From Cliona cf. orientalis (lineage: Eukaryota; Porifera; Demospongiae; Clionaida; Clionaidae), in the NCBI GenBank assembly GCA_963930775.1, contig OZ005696.1:8548980-8612979 (forward strand): a DNA stretch of 64,000 nt, read 5' to 3'. The translations under genes were made by a program, and so were the position numbers. The notes beneath the pieces are model-generated. The model saw nothing but the letters and a program-made list of their open reading frames with translations, had not been told where the DNA came from and did no database searches. This document shows, piece after piece, positions 20,623 through 33,300 of this stretch; the first letter of the stretch is position 1, and every line of letters begins with the position of its first letter.

Positions 20623-21080
20623 TATACATAAAGTGGAAATAATAAGTATAATATTATATGACTAGTCTGAGTATTCTGTGTACATTTTATGTCATAAATC
20701 ATGCATAATAATAATATTATTATACATGTAGCTAGCTAGGCCATGTATACTATCGATCATCATGTTCCTGTGTACTATACTGACATTACTTATATGCCAT
20801 TGCGCACTCTAAATGCTTAGCTACGCTGTATATGTGGGTGGAGTGAGCGTATGCAATTGTCGACCCTTTACCATACTATGCACATATGTCTCTGGAATGC
20901 TCCTTTTATGGTGCAGTGAATACATGGCCACAAAACAAAGTAGTATCATAACGCTGGGAGCATAGGTATTGGAAGCAATCTGAGGGGGCCAAGATGTAAG
21001 ACAATCTGAATGTGAAGTATGCATGCAAAATATGAGCCACACCCACTAATTAACGTTAGCGTGTCCATGAAACATGGCGA

Positions 21081-21546
21081 AAACTAGAGCTCATAGAGCA
21101 CATACCCCGCGTGCCATGGCAATATCACCCATGGCCATGTCTCTTTTTAGAGGCCTCTATTCTTTGAATTTAATCTCTTGTTACTCATGCACGATCGTTT
21201 TTGTTCTCTTCTTGGATCCATAGTCACAAATGACATTAGAAGCATGAAGCTCGAGACTCCAGGAGCTCGAGCATGCGCAATAGACTCAATAAGGTACTAG
21301 GTGGGCGTGTCCGATGTAGGCGTGGTTGACACATTTGCACGATTTGTAGCTTCCCTGGGTACTGCCTAGGGTTAAGAACGAGACATAAGGTGTTTTTTCA
21401 CTGTCTTAAATTATTTTATCCCACTTATTGATCCTACTTTCACTTAGATGTTGAGATTTGCCGATTTTTATGCTGACAGACAACAGACGACAGACAAACT
21501 GATTGCTTTACCCCTTGCTGCGCATGCGCGCACACGGGGTAATGAA
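21081..21546. mobile_element. Repeat family AAAACTAGAGCTC...GGGGTAAT, copy 1
   Basis: It shares with 35301-35710 a left block (AAAACTAGAGCTC, TAGAGCACATACCCCGCG) and a right block (GATTGCTTTACCCCTTG, GCGCATGCGCGC, GGGGTAAT). The subterminal TACCCCGCG and its complement are paired. No transposase is seen. The two copies differ in the middle. Confidence 0.65.
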
Positions 21547-21833
21547 GGAACAATGATGGACAACAGGTAAATAATAGTCAATTTCAAGGAGAGCAGCAAT
21601 GAAACTAGCATGGTTTTAACTCGGAGCTTATAGAAGGCTACTGCAGACTCTGAAGTTCATTCTTTTTTGCACAGCACAACAAAAGTGGGTGTGTCAGCCT
21701 TGAAAAAGTTGGGGGGGGGGGCCATGATCCCCCTGGCCCCTCAGCTCTGCTGCCTATAGCTGAGAGCTACATATATGTTGGTGGGAAGCACAAAAACAAT
21801 TGTGACAATTGGTCAATATATAGAACCATGCGC

Positions 21834-22252
21834 ACTGCAGAGGGGTAGGAAGCAATAAAAAAAAGTGGGGGGGGGGGGGGGGGCATACAAACCGACGCAG
21901 AATAGGTTGGGGCTGAAGGCCCCTGCTGCTTGCAGCTCTCCTAGGGGGGTCTGGGGGCATGCTTCCCTAGAAAATTTTGAGATTTTAGGTACTACCAGAG
22001 GCTTTCTGAGGCATTTTGGGGACTAAAATTTGAATCAGTTATTCCTGTGTAATTAGGCTCGTTCAGGCAGTAAGAAAATTTACTTCAACAGTGCATGTTA
22101 TAAAATACACAATGAATTCCTAAATTAATTAATTAGTATAAGAAAGTTCAGACTCAAAAGTGGAGGGGCTATGCCCTCCCTCCTAGAAAAGTGGGGGAAA
22201 GGGGGGTAATCGCCCCCCCCCCTGCCCCCCTGCTCCTACCCCTCTGCACTGT
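21834..22252. mobile_element. Insertion with TGCAGAGGGGTAGGA ends
   Basis: The ends TGCAGAGGGGTAGGA and TCCTACCCCTCTGCA are perfect inverted repeats. Long G and C homopolymers lie just inside each end. A2 has the uninterrupted sequence (ATGCGCATGTACAAC), which fixes the borders to within a few bases. Confidence 0.75.
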
Positions 22253-22302
22253 ACAACTGCCACAATGTCATACAGACTCTCTCACCCTGTCTCATGCATA
22301 TA

Positions 22303-22492
22303 ATAGTTATCTGCCAGTAATTAGGGTGCATGAGATGCATGGTCGAATGCACCCCAATTATTGGCAGATAACTATTTTGTTGGTAGTTGACCTCTGTTCA
22401 TCATTGGCCTACTTTATGATGACCCAATCCCTTCCCATAGCCGGCAAATTGCCTACAAAAACTTTGGTTGCTAAGCAACTACCAACAAATAC
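22303..22492. mobile_element. Double-palindrome insertion in A3 intron 4
   Basis: ATAGTTATCTGCCAGTAATT pairs with AATTATTGGCAGATAACTAT, and TGTTGGTAGTTG pairs with CAACTACCAACA. A2 lacks all of it (CATATACCGGTATATC is continuous there). Confidence 0.65.
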
Positions 22493-23366
22493 CGGTATAT
22501 CACTTGCCTACACCATATTATGTAATCTTAAATTTAGCAAAATGGCTCTCTACTGTTAGCTATTGGCGAGGCTTAAATTTGGCGATCTGAATGCTTACCG
22601 CCGTACATGTAGGTGCGCGTGCATCAAGTTAACTCAGCGAGTTTTAATTAAATTTTGGTGATCTATACCAAATCCTGGATCCACATTATGGCATGTACAT
22701 GTACATAATAATTATAGTACCCAATCATAATTATTATGCATACAATCACTGCACACTGTACTGCTTGTACGTGAATGCTTAACCATGGGATTGACACTTA
22801 CATGAGGCGATAGAAAGAAATTAAGAAACTATGTTAAATCTGGCCCTGATTACAATAATATGGAACATACAGAGGTACACTCCCACTCCCAGGCAGACTG
22901 TATCAGCTCCAGCTTTCAAATTAGCACACACAATAATCAACTGTGTAACTGGTAAGGTCTATGTATTATGCTTGGCCACTATAAACCTTACAATGACTGC
23001 CACAGACAATGGGTACATTGGTATTATCCTAGTACCTTGAACATAAGTCCTCTCCACTGTGCCAGCCTGATGGCGAAGGCCAACACCACGGAGTGCCACA
23101 GCAACCTGCCTCCAACTTGGGCAGGGGTGGCCAGTGACATAGAGGTCAAGGTACGCTTCTCTCCTCTGGGAGGGGCTGCGGAGGTTCCTCTGCATTTCAG
23201 CAACCTTAGACTCTAGTAGATCTAATTGTTTATCTAACTCGCCACCAATAACTACTACATCATCAATAAGTCCCACGTACTCATCTTCCATGGTTGCAAA
23301 CAGCTCCACCAGTTTCTCTGTTGTGATAGTGAGATCTGTGTAGTAATGTCCAGCATCACATTACAC

Positions 23367-24093
23367 CAGGAGCGCATAATGAGAAGAGGAGGGAGAGGGG
23401 AGGAGCGTGACACGACCACGCACTTAATTAAAATTCAAGTTTTTACCCACGCTAGTCGTGTTACTATATTTAGCACGTTTATTTCAAGATGAAAGCAGAG
23501 AATCTTGGAGTTCCACTTGTACAACAAGGCTTTGGGAGCCTTTCCGTGGATCTGAGATCACGTTGAAGCTTACCGACGTCCAAAGAACAGACCTGTTTTT
23601 GTGGAAGCCTTGAGATCGTCTGTATTAAAGTTGTACTTCTCGCCGCACCGGTTCAGCCGTTCACACCGATCGGCCAGAAATGATGCTTGATGGTCAATCC
23701 TAGTAGCTTTGACTACTCTAAGCTCTCTTTCAAGGGACCCAAGGGTCGAGGCTATGCTAGAAGAACGATCAAGCATCATTTCTGGCAGATCGACGCGAAT
23801 GGCTAAATCGCGGGGCTAGAAAAACTTACAGGCGATCTCAAGGCTCCATAAAAAGCTTTAGGTCTGTTCTTTGGACTTCGGTAAGCTTCAATACGATCTC
23901 AGATCCACGGAAAGGCTCCCAAAGCCTTATCATTTGGCCGTACAAGTCGAAACTCCAAGCTTCTCTGCTGTCTTAAAAATAACATGCTAAATTTAGTAAC
24001 GCGACTAGCGTGGGTAAAAACTTGAATTTTAATTAAGTGCGTGGTCGTGTCACGCTCCTCCCCTCTCCCTCCTCTTCTCATTATGCGCTCCTG
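23367..24093. mobile_element. 727-bp near-palindromic element, 7-bp target duplication
   Basis: The ends are CAGGAGCGCATAATGAGAAG and the exact complement, flanked by ATTACAC on both sides (23360-23366 and 24094-24100). The arms extend almost to the centre (GGTCTGTTCTTTGGAC and complement; GCATCATTTCTGGC and complement). A4 and A5 show the empty site (CACATTACACACATAC). It is a long foldback without coding capacity. The 7-8 bp target duplication is compatible with a hAT-like origin, but the family is not proven. Confidence 0.8.
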
Positions 24094-25775
24094 ATTACAC
24101 ACATACAGAGTTGTAGTAGGTGTGGTCATGATCAATGGGCATGACAAATTAAAATCCATACCTTGTTACATTGCTGGCCATTACTAGCCTATACTTACAA
24201 ATTTAATAAGGATAGTAACTTTCACTGTTCCTGGCATTTTTAAAACACTCATACACCACTCACTAAGATGCATAAAACTTGAAATGTAGGGGGGATAACA
24301 ACGATGACAACAGTAAAAGGACAAAACCAATATTATTTTATCCTTGCTGGAAGAATAATTTCATCTCACATGGGCAAGCCTATTTTGTGCACTAGGCAAT
24401 AACCATCAAAGCACATACACAAACACACAGTAGGTATGGGGTACATAGTTTACTTACTGATAGCCTGGCACTTACCTCTGAGTGGTAGGAATGGTTTTAA
24501 TTTCTCCACAGCAGCAAACTCCCCCTTACTGTACAGATGACTGGCAAGATGTGTCCAAGAAGGATGAGGATGGCAGTGGACATAGTAGGAGGCACACTCG
24601 TTGGCTATTTCTCTCTTAGTGGAGCACCTCTGCTGGATCTCAGTGAGTCGGCTGGGAGGGACTACTGTCTTAGTAATATAAAGAGAATTAAGTGAGTCCC
24701 AGTCGTTCACCAACTCCATGACTTCAGCCACACTGTCGGTCGTCAAGGTGGGGTCTGAAATGGAGAGCATAGCTATTAATATCCACACAGACTTTAAGAG
24801 CATCCACCTACAGACAAATCTCACAAACATGTACAGGCTACATGCATGTATGCAAAATTTAGCAGCTATCATTGTAGTGGCCACAACATAAATGGTTGAA
24901 ATTGGCTGCCTCACCTCAAGATTCTAGGTATCTACTTGAACTCTTATACATGTACGGTATACGTGAAAATTTTGTCGTCGGCCAAAAATTTTGTTACCTT
25001 CGTATTGCATAAAAATAATTTTTTGATGTAATAAATTCTTGCCCATGTGGTAAAGGTTGCCGTATCCTCTATGCAATCATAAAAAATAGTGATGATATTT
25101 TTGCCTACGAGAGCAAATTTAATGGTGAAATTGGCGAAAATTTTCACCTGTCCGCACATATGGTATGTGTATTGTGCTGCACCCTACACTACTGTGATGG
25201 TACACATGCCGTGGTATGGCATGAGTGTGTGTATTTTTGCTTGATGTGTGTATGTGTATCTACCTTGGACTGGTTCTCCATAGCTCCTAATATGACTGGC
25301 AAGATGAGTCTCCCCTGCCATATCAAGAGCAAAGTTCACTGCCCTCCATGAGGGCTGGTAGTGACCTTGTCCCTGGAGAAACTTCTCCACAGCTTCCTTG
25401 AGGCTGCTGCTGAGGCTGCCGCTGTATGTACCAAGCCAATGGGCCACCGCTCTCCAGTTCTTCACTCCCTCCAATGCCTTCAAAATGTTTTCCACCGTTA
25501 GAGGCGGGGCTGGTGAGAGAGCATAAAGACATATTTTAGGGTACATCAAATTTCCATTCAAGACGTTTTAGTGTTTATATCATGGCTACCATATTAAAAT
25601 AATACTATGCCACACAAATGGACACGCCCACTACGGATTGAGATTACGTTACATCAATATCATTCAACTCGGACATTAGAGTTATGGCTATGGTAGTGTG
25701 ACACATGCACTAAGCATCATTGATTAGATTTCTACCTCTGTTCAGTGCTCCGGCTTCATTGTTTATCTCCGCCAT

Positions 25776-25886
25776 CTTCAGTAGTTGGGCGTGGCAAGAT
25801 TGATCATGTGCGCAGTTGAACCTACCCTCGAGCCTCATGAAGCTTCGAAGGTCAAAGAGGTCAAGGAGTTGAGCTGAAGTTGGAAG
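25776..25886. promoter_or_regulatory. A3/B2 divergent promoter region
   Basis: The A3 start (25775, minus) and the B2 first-exon segment (donor at 25887, plus) are head to head. The gene-strand start context is AAGATGGCGGAG (YY1-like), and GGGCGTGGC lies about 15 bp upstream. The NRF1-like palindrome present before A1 is cut short here (TGTGCGCAGTTG). Confidence 0.4.
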
Positions 25887-28234
25887 GTAAACACATTAAT
25901 ATTGTGGCCAACTAAAATTTAATTTCTGGATGTCACGTGTTTTTTATTCTTGGATCGGAGGCAGGTGGCTTTTGAGCTAAGCAACATAGCACTGCTTGGA
26001 GGAAAGAACAAGGAACAAACAGCTGCAGATGGAGGGTAAGACCCCTTAGCAACTATCAATAATGGAATACTAATTCAAGTTTTGATCTCTCTCTCCTTCC
26101 ACCCATCTCCTTCATCCCTTCCCTCCTCCTTCCCCTAGTCTTCAGCTGCTCACCTCCATGATGTCCGGTGACAATCCCACTACCATACAGGTGTGTCAAT
26201 TATTACTGATTTTTAGGAGGGTGGAAATATTAAAGATACTAGAGGGGGGGTCAACCTTATTAGGGATGGGAAGTCTCAGGGTTGGTGTACAGATACCGAT
26301 TTAGATTAGTGATGGTATGGGAAAAGCAGACAACGGTGGTATATTATGTGATTCGTGCAAAAAAATGTGAAACTGTTTCTGAAATGTGACTACTGTACTT
26401 GCAATAGTTTATCATCTACTATTAATTTATTATCTTGTAGGTGGAATTTGTGTCGCAGGGAGGTGTGGCCACTCTGTGTGCCCTCCTTCACTCGGCTAAT
26501 GTGTTCATAGTTGAGAAGGCAGCTCTCTCTCTCCTACCTCTCCTCAACTTGCCTTGGCAACCGGATGGCAGTCACTCAGGAGCGAGGGCAAGTTACTTGT
26601 ACTTAGAGTAAAATTAAGGACTTTCAATATTAAAATTTTACTCACAAGCAATCATATGAGTAGTTAGTATCATAGTGAAACTGTGGTTGTAATCTTTTAT
26701 GTCAAAATGGGATTCAAGTCAGTAGTCGTGGCATGAAGACTGTTTTGTGATTATACCGGATTGTTGGTACACTCTTCACAGTCAGTAATGACATCACTGC
26801 AGGTTGGATGACCTTCAGAGAATCTTTACCAAATGTAAGTGAACACTTATTGTACTTATGATATAACTTCCTTTTGACTTCTGCTACACGTATGACATTG
26901 TATATTATGTGTGCATGTATACCAGTAATAGTTAAAATTTATTGTGTGCAGTTTGCAAGACTGTAATCATCAAGAACTTCAATATGCTTAGTTTGTCTTG
27001 AAACCAGCATACCGTACAGCGGGAAATATTGGAGGGAGAAACTTTCATGAATCACGGAATGTTAAATTAATCGCATAGGTGGGTGGAGCATGTCCAATTG
27101 GCAAATTTCATGGAGAAATTTTTTGGCAGGTGGCACTCAAAGGGCAAAATTTGTGACCTTCTCTCCCTCGAAAGTTCCCCGCTATACTGTATACATTTAT
27201 GATCCAATACTGACTGCATGCAGCCCACACTGAGGTACAGCTTCTGGTTGGTCAGATACTGATGAATTTTGCCGTGTGTGATGAGTCCCGCCCCTTCCTG
27301 CTGGACCACGGAGGCCTGGTGGATGTGATGGTGGAAGCCGTTGGGATGAACCAGCTGAGGGAGGCCGTCAGAACTAGTGCTCTCAAGGCACTGCTGGAGC
27401 TAGGCAGGGCAGACGACAGGGTCATCTTGAATAGGGTAAGGGGATCATCTCTCTGAAATATAATAATCGGTTTCATGATTCACCATCCATTACTCTGTCC
27501 CCCCCCCCCCCTCCCTTAGATGTTCATTAATGTCACATTAGTTTTTGTTATGCTAATAAGATTTAGAGAAAACTAGAATAGTTAGCATTCTTATTTCCTT
27601 TCAGCCTGGGCTAGTCAAGGGTCTTCTGAACATCCAGTCTCTCGGAGGCAAGGAAATCCATCACTCCTGCTTGGAGCTGCTGCTCACCTTTGCCCAAGAC
27701 TCTGAGGTAAATTACAGCAGCCCCTAGTTGTTTTTGTACTTTTCTACATGTAACTTGTTTTGGTGTGTTTTGTTACTGTAGGGTTTGAAGCAGCTGCTTG
27801 TGCACTCTGACCTTCTCTCCTCCCTCCAAGATTTAGTCCACTCTGCTACCAGTGACAGACACCTGGCTCTATTGATGGTAAGTGGAGTGAAATTGAAAAA
27901 AGTAATATTGTACGAGTTTGCTGTACACAGACTATGACAGATTTGGTGGGAAATTATAATAATTTGGCTATCCCTTACCAAATCACAAAATTTCAAAATA
28001 TAGAAGTTTGGGCCTAACCCCACCAACAATATTAATTTTATAATTCTGCTTTCTCTTCAGCTGCAGGTTGTCTTGGTGATGCTGAAGGCACGTCGACACA
28101 GGGCTAGGTTGATCTCCATTGGGGTGAGGGATCTACTGGAGGAACTGCAAAACAAGCTGGACGCAGTGACGGCTCAGGACGATGAACTGATCAACATTTT
28201 AGCCGAATGCTGGCTACAGTTTAATAGTAATTAA
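25835..28234 (+). pseudogene. B2: broken armadillo-repeat gene
   Basis: It matches B1 from the first exon (ending 25886) to TAA at 28234. Three lesions are visible. The acceptor of the second exon is deleted (the TAGTGTGAAG block before CGGAGGCAGG is missing). The third and fourth exons are fused by a deletion that removes the intron and the EYASEALAEML repeat, though the fusion is in frame. The TC tract in the AALSLSYL codons of the next exon is two bases short, which shifts the frame. The later exons (27222-27433, about 27605-27706, 27780-27879, 28060-28234) are well preserved. Confidence 0.75.
27010..27191. mobile_element. MITE in B intron 6 (B2 copy)
   Basis: This is the same element as in B1, with ends ACCGTACAGCGGGAAATATT and CGAAAGTTCCCCGCTATAC. 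It is co-inherited with the gene copy. Confidence 0.65.
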
Positions 28235-28459
28235 GTTGTACAGTATCTCTGGTGTATTACAGCTTAATTCAACAACTCAATTAAACTGCAAAATTTCATT
28301 AACAGTATCAATGCCACCATTGATCACTTTTCAGCATTACCACCATTTAAATTTTTTTTGTCCAATTTTGATTTAAAAATTTCAATAATAAAAGCATCAT
28401 GTCATACATCTACACGTCGTCTGATCTATAATGTCTGTGTGGACTATGACCCACAATGG

Positions 28460-30099
28460 TCAGTGGTGTGGGCAGGAGTGAGTATGTCCCTGGTGATTAT
28501 GACTCTTAAGCTTTGGTGGTTCATACCAGGAGGGCATCAGTTCTGGCCTCTCGGTTCTCTTGGCTTCAACTGCGTCCTATAAAAAGAGGAATTTCATAGT
28601 TTTGGTTAGCTAACTTTTGTCTTTAGGTACATGTATATTATACCAAAAGTGCAACTGCAGATCAATAACCGTATTTGCCTAACTCAACAGAGGATCTAAG
28701 GCACCTAAAACACTTAGGAGGCTATTGCAGTCATTACCTTAGATACGGTGAAGCTTTTCTCCATGTTCAGTTGTGCATAGCCCACTTTCACTGCAATTCG
28801 ATGGTTAGTTTCGACGTTGATTGTTACGTCCAGCACCAGCCTTCCCTTGGGCAGGGGAGGTAGACCACTCAAAACAACTTCACCAAGAAATGCAGCATCT
28901 TCACGCACACCTCCTTGCTCTCCCGTCTCATACACTTCAAAAACAACCGTCGTTTGGTCGTCTACGCTAGTGATGAACTGCCTAGTCACTCTCGCAGGGC
29001 AGGGCAGGTTTTGCTGTAGTACAGTCTTGACACTACCGTCTATGACCTTGACACCAAGCGCAAAATTTGTGGCCGATAAAATGATGAAATCTTCTAATCG
29101 TTTGTTCCTATCTCCACCCAAGAGTGCGGCGTAGACAGCTGCACCTCGAACAGCAGCTGTGGATGGATCGGCAATAATCACAGGGGCCACCCCAACAAAG
29201 ATATTATTACAAAAAGCTCTTTGAATTTTGGGAAGAATCAGTGACCCCCCACTGAGCAAAATTTGGTCGATTTTCACTTGTGCTTGTATCTGAACGCTTC
29301 TGATGCATTTTTCTAAGATCTGAAAATTGCCTGAACTAAACTCCTTCTGAGTGTTGGGTGTGAGGGGATAGCCATATGAAGAACGGACTTCGTAGATCGT
29401 ATCGTCTATCGTGATGCAGCAAATATCAACGAACCCAGCACCAACGTTGATGACAATGACATTCACTGCATCTTTGCTCTCAGTCTCAAATCCGTGAGCA
29501 ACTGCAGCCGCCCACGCCTCATTAATAAATCGTTTCACTTTAATCCCGGCCGCATCGCAAAGCTGTGTGATACGCACTCGATCCATGAAGCCAAAACAAG
29601 CGGGTACAGTTGCAACAGCCTCCTTGACGGGAACTCCTAGGTGCACATCAACATTCTCGACCACCTTTCGAAGCACCATTGACAGTAACTCTTCTGGTTT
29701 GTAGAGCTTGCTGCTGCTGGATGATTTAGTGGCAGGAATGCTGACTGCAGCAAGCTTAAGCCCATCTTGATCAGCTGCTACTTCAAAAGGCCAGTTCCCT
29801 CTCTCACTAATAATTACAGGGTCGTCTGGCTTCCTCCCCAGCAGCTTCTTTAGCCCATACACGGGGTGACAGAGGTTTCTTTGAGCCAGATCATAGGCAT
29901 GTCGACCTAGGACGGTGGCTGAGCGAGCCAAGTTGTCCGCGGACTCTGATTGGAGGTTGAAGCCAACAAAGGCGGGAGTGGAGTCGTTGCCAAGTTCGTC
30001 CTTGATCAGTTCAACTCGATTGTCACGGAAAACGGCAGAACGCAGATTGTGTGTGCCCAAATCCAAACCGATTGCTGTAGGTGGACTGGACGAGGCCAT
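28460..30099 (-). CDS. C2: mini-Hsp70 with His-rich tail
   Basis: Exon 1 is 30099-28738 (454 codons, start MASSSPPTAIGLDLG) and exon 2 is 28576-28460 (38 codons plus stop), giving 492 aa. An upstream in-frame start at 30150 would add 17 residues; the lower start matches C1 and C3. It shares with C1 the loss of subdomain IIB, the altered NVGAGFVD motif and the missing lid. Unlike C1 it keeps Glu in the INEA motif, the counterpart of Hsc70 Glu175. The tail ends HNHQGHTHSCPHH, two histidines shorter than in C1. Exon 2 is separated from exon 1 by about 160 bp with GT-AG borders. It is downstream of A4 on the same strand, tail to tail with B2. Confidence 0.85.
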
Positions 30100-30302
30100 A
30101 TCTGAGTGGTCATGCAAGATCGTCAATGGTGCGTGTCGACCCTGTACCATTTCCGCGCATGTGGTTCAAATTCGCAGTACTGCTCTTCACGCATTGTTGA
30201 AATTATTGGAAGGAGGGAAATCTATTAATACTTAACATTGTGATTGAGGTGTTCACACAAACAATATACATCATACAAAAAATAAATGATAAAAGTATAT
30301 AT

Positions 30303-33300
30303 TTATTTCAGTGCTTGGACTTGCTCTGCCAGACGTTCAAATCCAACAGTGGGGGACTGGAGGGCCTCAGCTAATGCTGCTAAAGTGGGTTTAGGTTGGA
30401 CCATCTTCAGCCAAGTGGTCAGCATCTCTCTAAAACAATCGTTAGTCTTAGCATTGTCTCTTTTGATGACATCCAGTGTTCCAGGATCGATACTGAGCTC
30501 CAAACCGATGTTGTACCACTCCTCCCTCGAATCCCACGCAGCTCTCTGAACCTTACGAAGGTCTGTGATGGTAAGTACACCTGCATATGCAAAGATATTG
30601 ACTACTACAATTATTACGTAGCTATAATAGCTGGGAGAGATGCAAACAATGACAATGGAAGTACATACCTGTATCAGATGAGAATGGTGCATCTTTGCCG
30701 AACCAGATCTTGTGTTCTTCAGTCATCTCACTGAATACGGAGGCTGGGTGAGTGGTACAGGTCAAAAGGCCGCTGCTAGAGATGGTAGCTGCATGCAGTA
30801 TGGTCTCTCGGTGCATAGCATTCAAGCAGAGAAAAGCTGTCTTGGGGATTGAATTGTTGTAGTTCAGTCGTCGCGATGCTTTGCGAATTCCAGTGAGGAC
30901 AGTCTCACGGATCAATGGGCAGACCTTTTCACACACTTCAAGTGCTTTATCTTTGCTAATATTGGAAGGAAATGTAATTTCGATTTGGAGGAAGGTAGTG
31001 AAAGAATCGGATATCGTGATGAAACCAGGGTGGTCTCCTGGAACTTTAAAGCGAGCTCTATTTCGCGACAGCTGGACTGGATTGCCATCCTCCATAAGAA
31101 GCTCCCACTTGGAATTTGTGATAAGGGTAGAAAGAAGACAGCAGTAGACTCCAAGCTTGGGACCATCTTCACCAAAGTAGAAGAGAAGAGAAGCGGCAAC
31201 CTGAGGGGCTGGGAGTGACAAGGGATGAGGTATGGCTTCTTCCTCAAGGAGACACGCCATCAGGTACTTACCTTCACCTACCTCAGCAACAATCAGAAGA
31301 TGCTTGAAAAGCAAGATTAGGTGATCTTCCTCGAAAAGCTTTGGAATGTAGCCTGATTCAAACTGTGAGAGAATATCACGTGTGATTATACCACATAACT
31401 TAAACTCTTGAGAACCACGTATGCTTCTAGCTGCTTGAACCTGGGTAGGCAGCTTTGCACGCAGTGTTAAGCTATGCTCTACAAGCTCTGTGATCTTGTC
31501 AAGGACAACCTGAGAATTTATGAACACTACCTCTGGAAGGACCTCACTATAATGCATGACAAGCTTGTGGGCTGTAAGGTATTTCAGAGCATCTTCAAAA
31601 GATTCTCGCGTAAAGTGGAATTTGGTTGCTTCCTTGAAGCACTCTTCCTTGTTCAGTATTGCCTTCTTTTGGTACTTTGCGAACCGTTTGAAAGCCATCT
31701 CTAAAGCAAAGTATCGATGTGGGATTCTGACACGTTTGAGCTTTTGTAGCTCACGCAACATGAGGAACCTCAAATCAGCAAGGACTGCCTGATCATCATC
31801 CCCTGGGCATTTGGCATTGATAGCAAATATTAGCCTCTGCGATTTTGTATCACTAAAAAGGACATGATCCCTCATGTTTGGAGGGATGATACTAAGCAGC
31901 TTTCGTTCCTTTTCTGCTCTGTTCTCATCCTTGCATTGATGTTCAAGATCCTTGTGTGTCCCTATGAAAGCAATCTTAGGGCATTTACCACTATCACAAG
32001 TCGACTGAAGGACTCGCATGCAGTGGCGAAAGGTCTGCAGGTGTGTGAAAGGAGATTTGAAAGGCTTTCCAATGGGTTTCCCATTAGTATAATACTCAAC
32101 TAATGGGTGACTATCAAGAGGCTCATTGAGCTTCACCACGAGCATGCCAAACATGGTGTTGGAGACAAAAACTGGAAGTATTTCGTGATACGTTGGCTGC
32201 CCACCAGAATCGCCCATGTCAATCACATCCCGGTCATCCAGTTGACCAGCTGCCTTTGATCCAGCATGCATTCGAACAACAAGCTCTCTCTCTAACCCAC
32301 TACGCTCTAACTTCTTAGTAATATCAGCAACAGCAGATTCCACGTCTTGCACTGGAGGTAAGACATTGAAATCTCCGGCTGAGATATGAGCTACAGCTGC
32401 TTCATCTCCCGCTAGTCGTCTGGTGTGTGGTTGTGGCGATCGCTTGCCTCTATGTGACAGTTGTGAATGCTTGGCTGACTCACAGAGCATGTCAGAGTAC
32501 TGTTGGTCGGTGATCCTGGTAAAGCGAGTCTCACCAGCTGTCTCCTTGCTGACGCCAAGCTTGCATTGAGCTACTGCCCTCACTGGATTCTTAACACACT
32601 GTGTGCTTTGTCGTACGGGTGGAGGTTTCTCCTTGAGGAAAGCGTGAAGAACGTGGGTCTTCCCAGACCCTCCAGCCCCCATCAGGAATGAACTACCACT
32701 CCGGAAGTTGGACCCTCCCTCCTTCATGGCTTCATCAAAGTTGAGCTGTGCTCTTTCACTCACTGTATATATCCATGCATAAAGTTAAAAATTAATATCT
32801 AAAATTTGTGTACATAAACCATGCAACCATATAGCTAGGTTATGTGTATTATAGATCATCATGTTCATGTGTACTTTTACTGACATTTAATTTACTGAAT
32901 ATGCTAGCCATTCCTCATTCTAAAACGCTTAGCTATATGTGGGTGGAGCAAGCGTGTGCAACTGAATAAATATAGCACTTGAAGTAATTATCGACCTTTA
33001 CTGTACTATACATATATTCAGGAATATTCCTTTTATGGTGTGCAGTGTTTACAGAGAAAACCCAAGTGCAGGACCAATGCATGGTCACAAAAGTACACAA
33101 ACAGTGAAGCACAAAAACAATGTATACCATCATAGGTGTGTGTGCTATATTGGATACAGGATCAATGTGTGGTCACAAAACAAAACAGTACTGAGAGTTA
33201 TATATATATATTATATGCAGTATGTACAGGATTGAGTGAAGGTATGGCTAAATAGTATGGTAATGATGGCAAAAAAAGTTATTAATGTTAGCAGCATCTG

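Larger units (their letters stand above)
17470..25775 (-). pseudogene. A3: full-length gene A copy with one in-frame stop
   Basis: Exons: 25775-25736, 25509-25264, 24754-24476, 23335-23036, 20239-18161 and 17753-17470. All splice sites are kept and the total (3,228 nt) is a multiple of three. Exon 5 carries a TGA at about 18892-18894, where A4 and A6 have CAA, between the COR-like part and the following winged-helix part. Without read-through the protein would keep three death domains and the GTPase but lose the C-terminal third and the last death domain. Exon 5 ends five codons earlier than in the other copies (PFSSD missing) and exon 6 has two extra codons. A 50-bp patch in exon 5 (19781-19830) is unlike all other copies. 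It could be a functional truncated isoform or a young pseudogene. Confidence 0.75.

Noticed and set aside
23570-24159. Open frames in the 727-bp palindrome
   Set aside because: Frames of 69-86 codons are expected by chance in GC-richer palindromic arms, and no domain was recognised.
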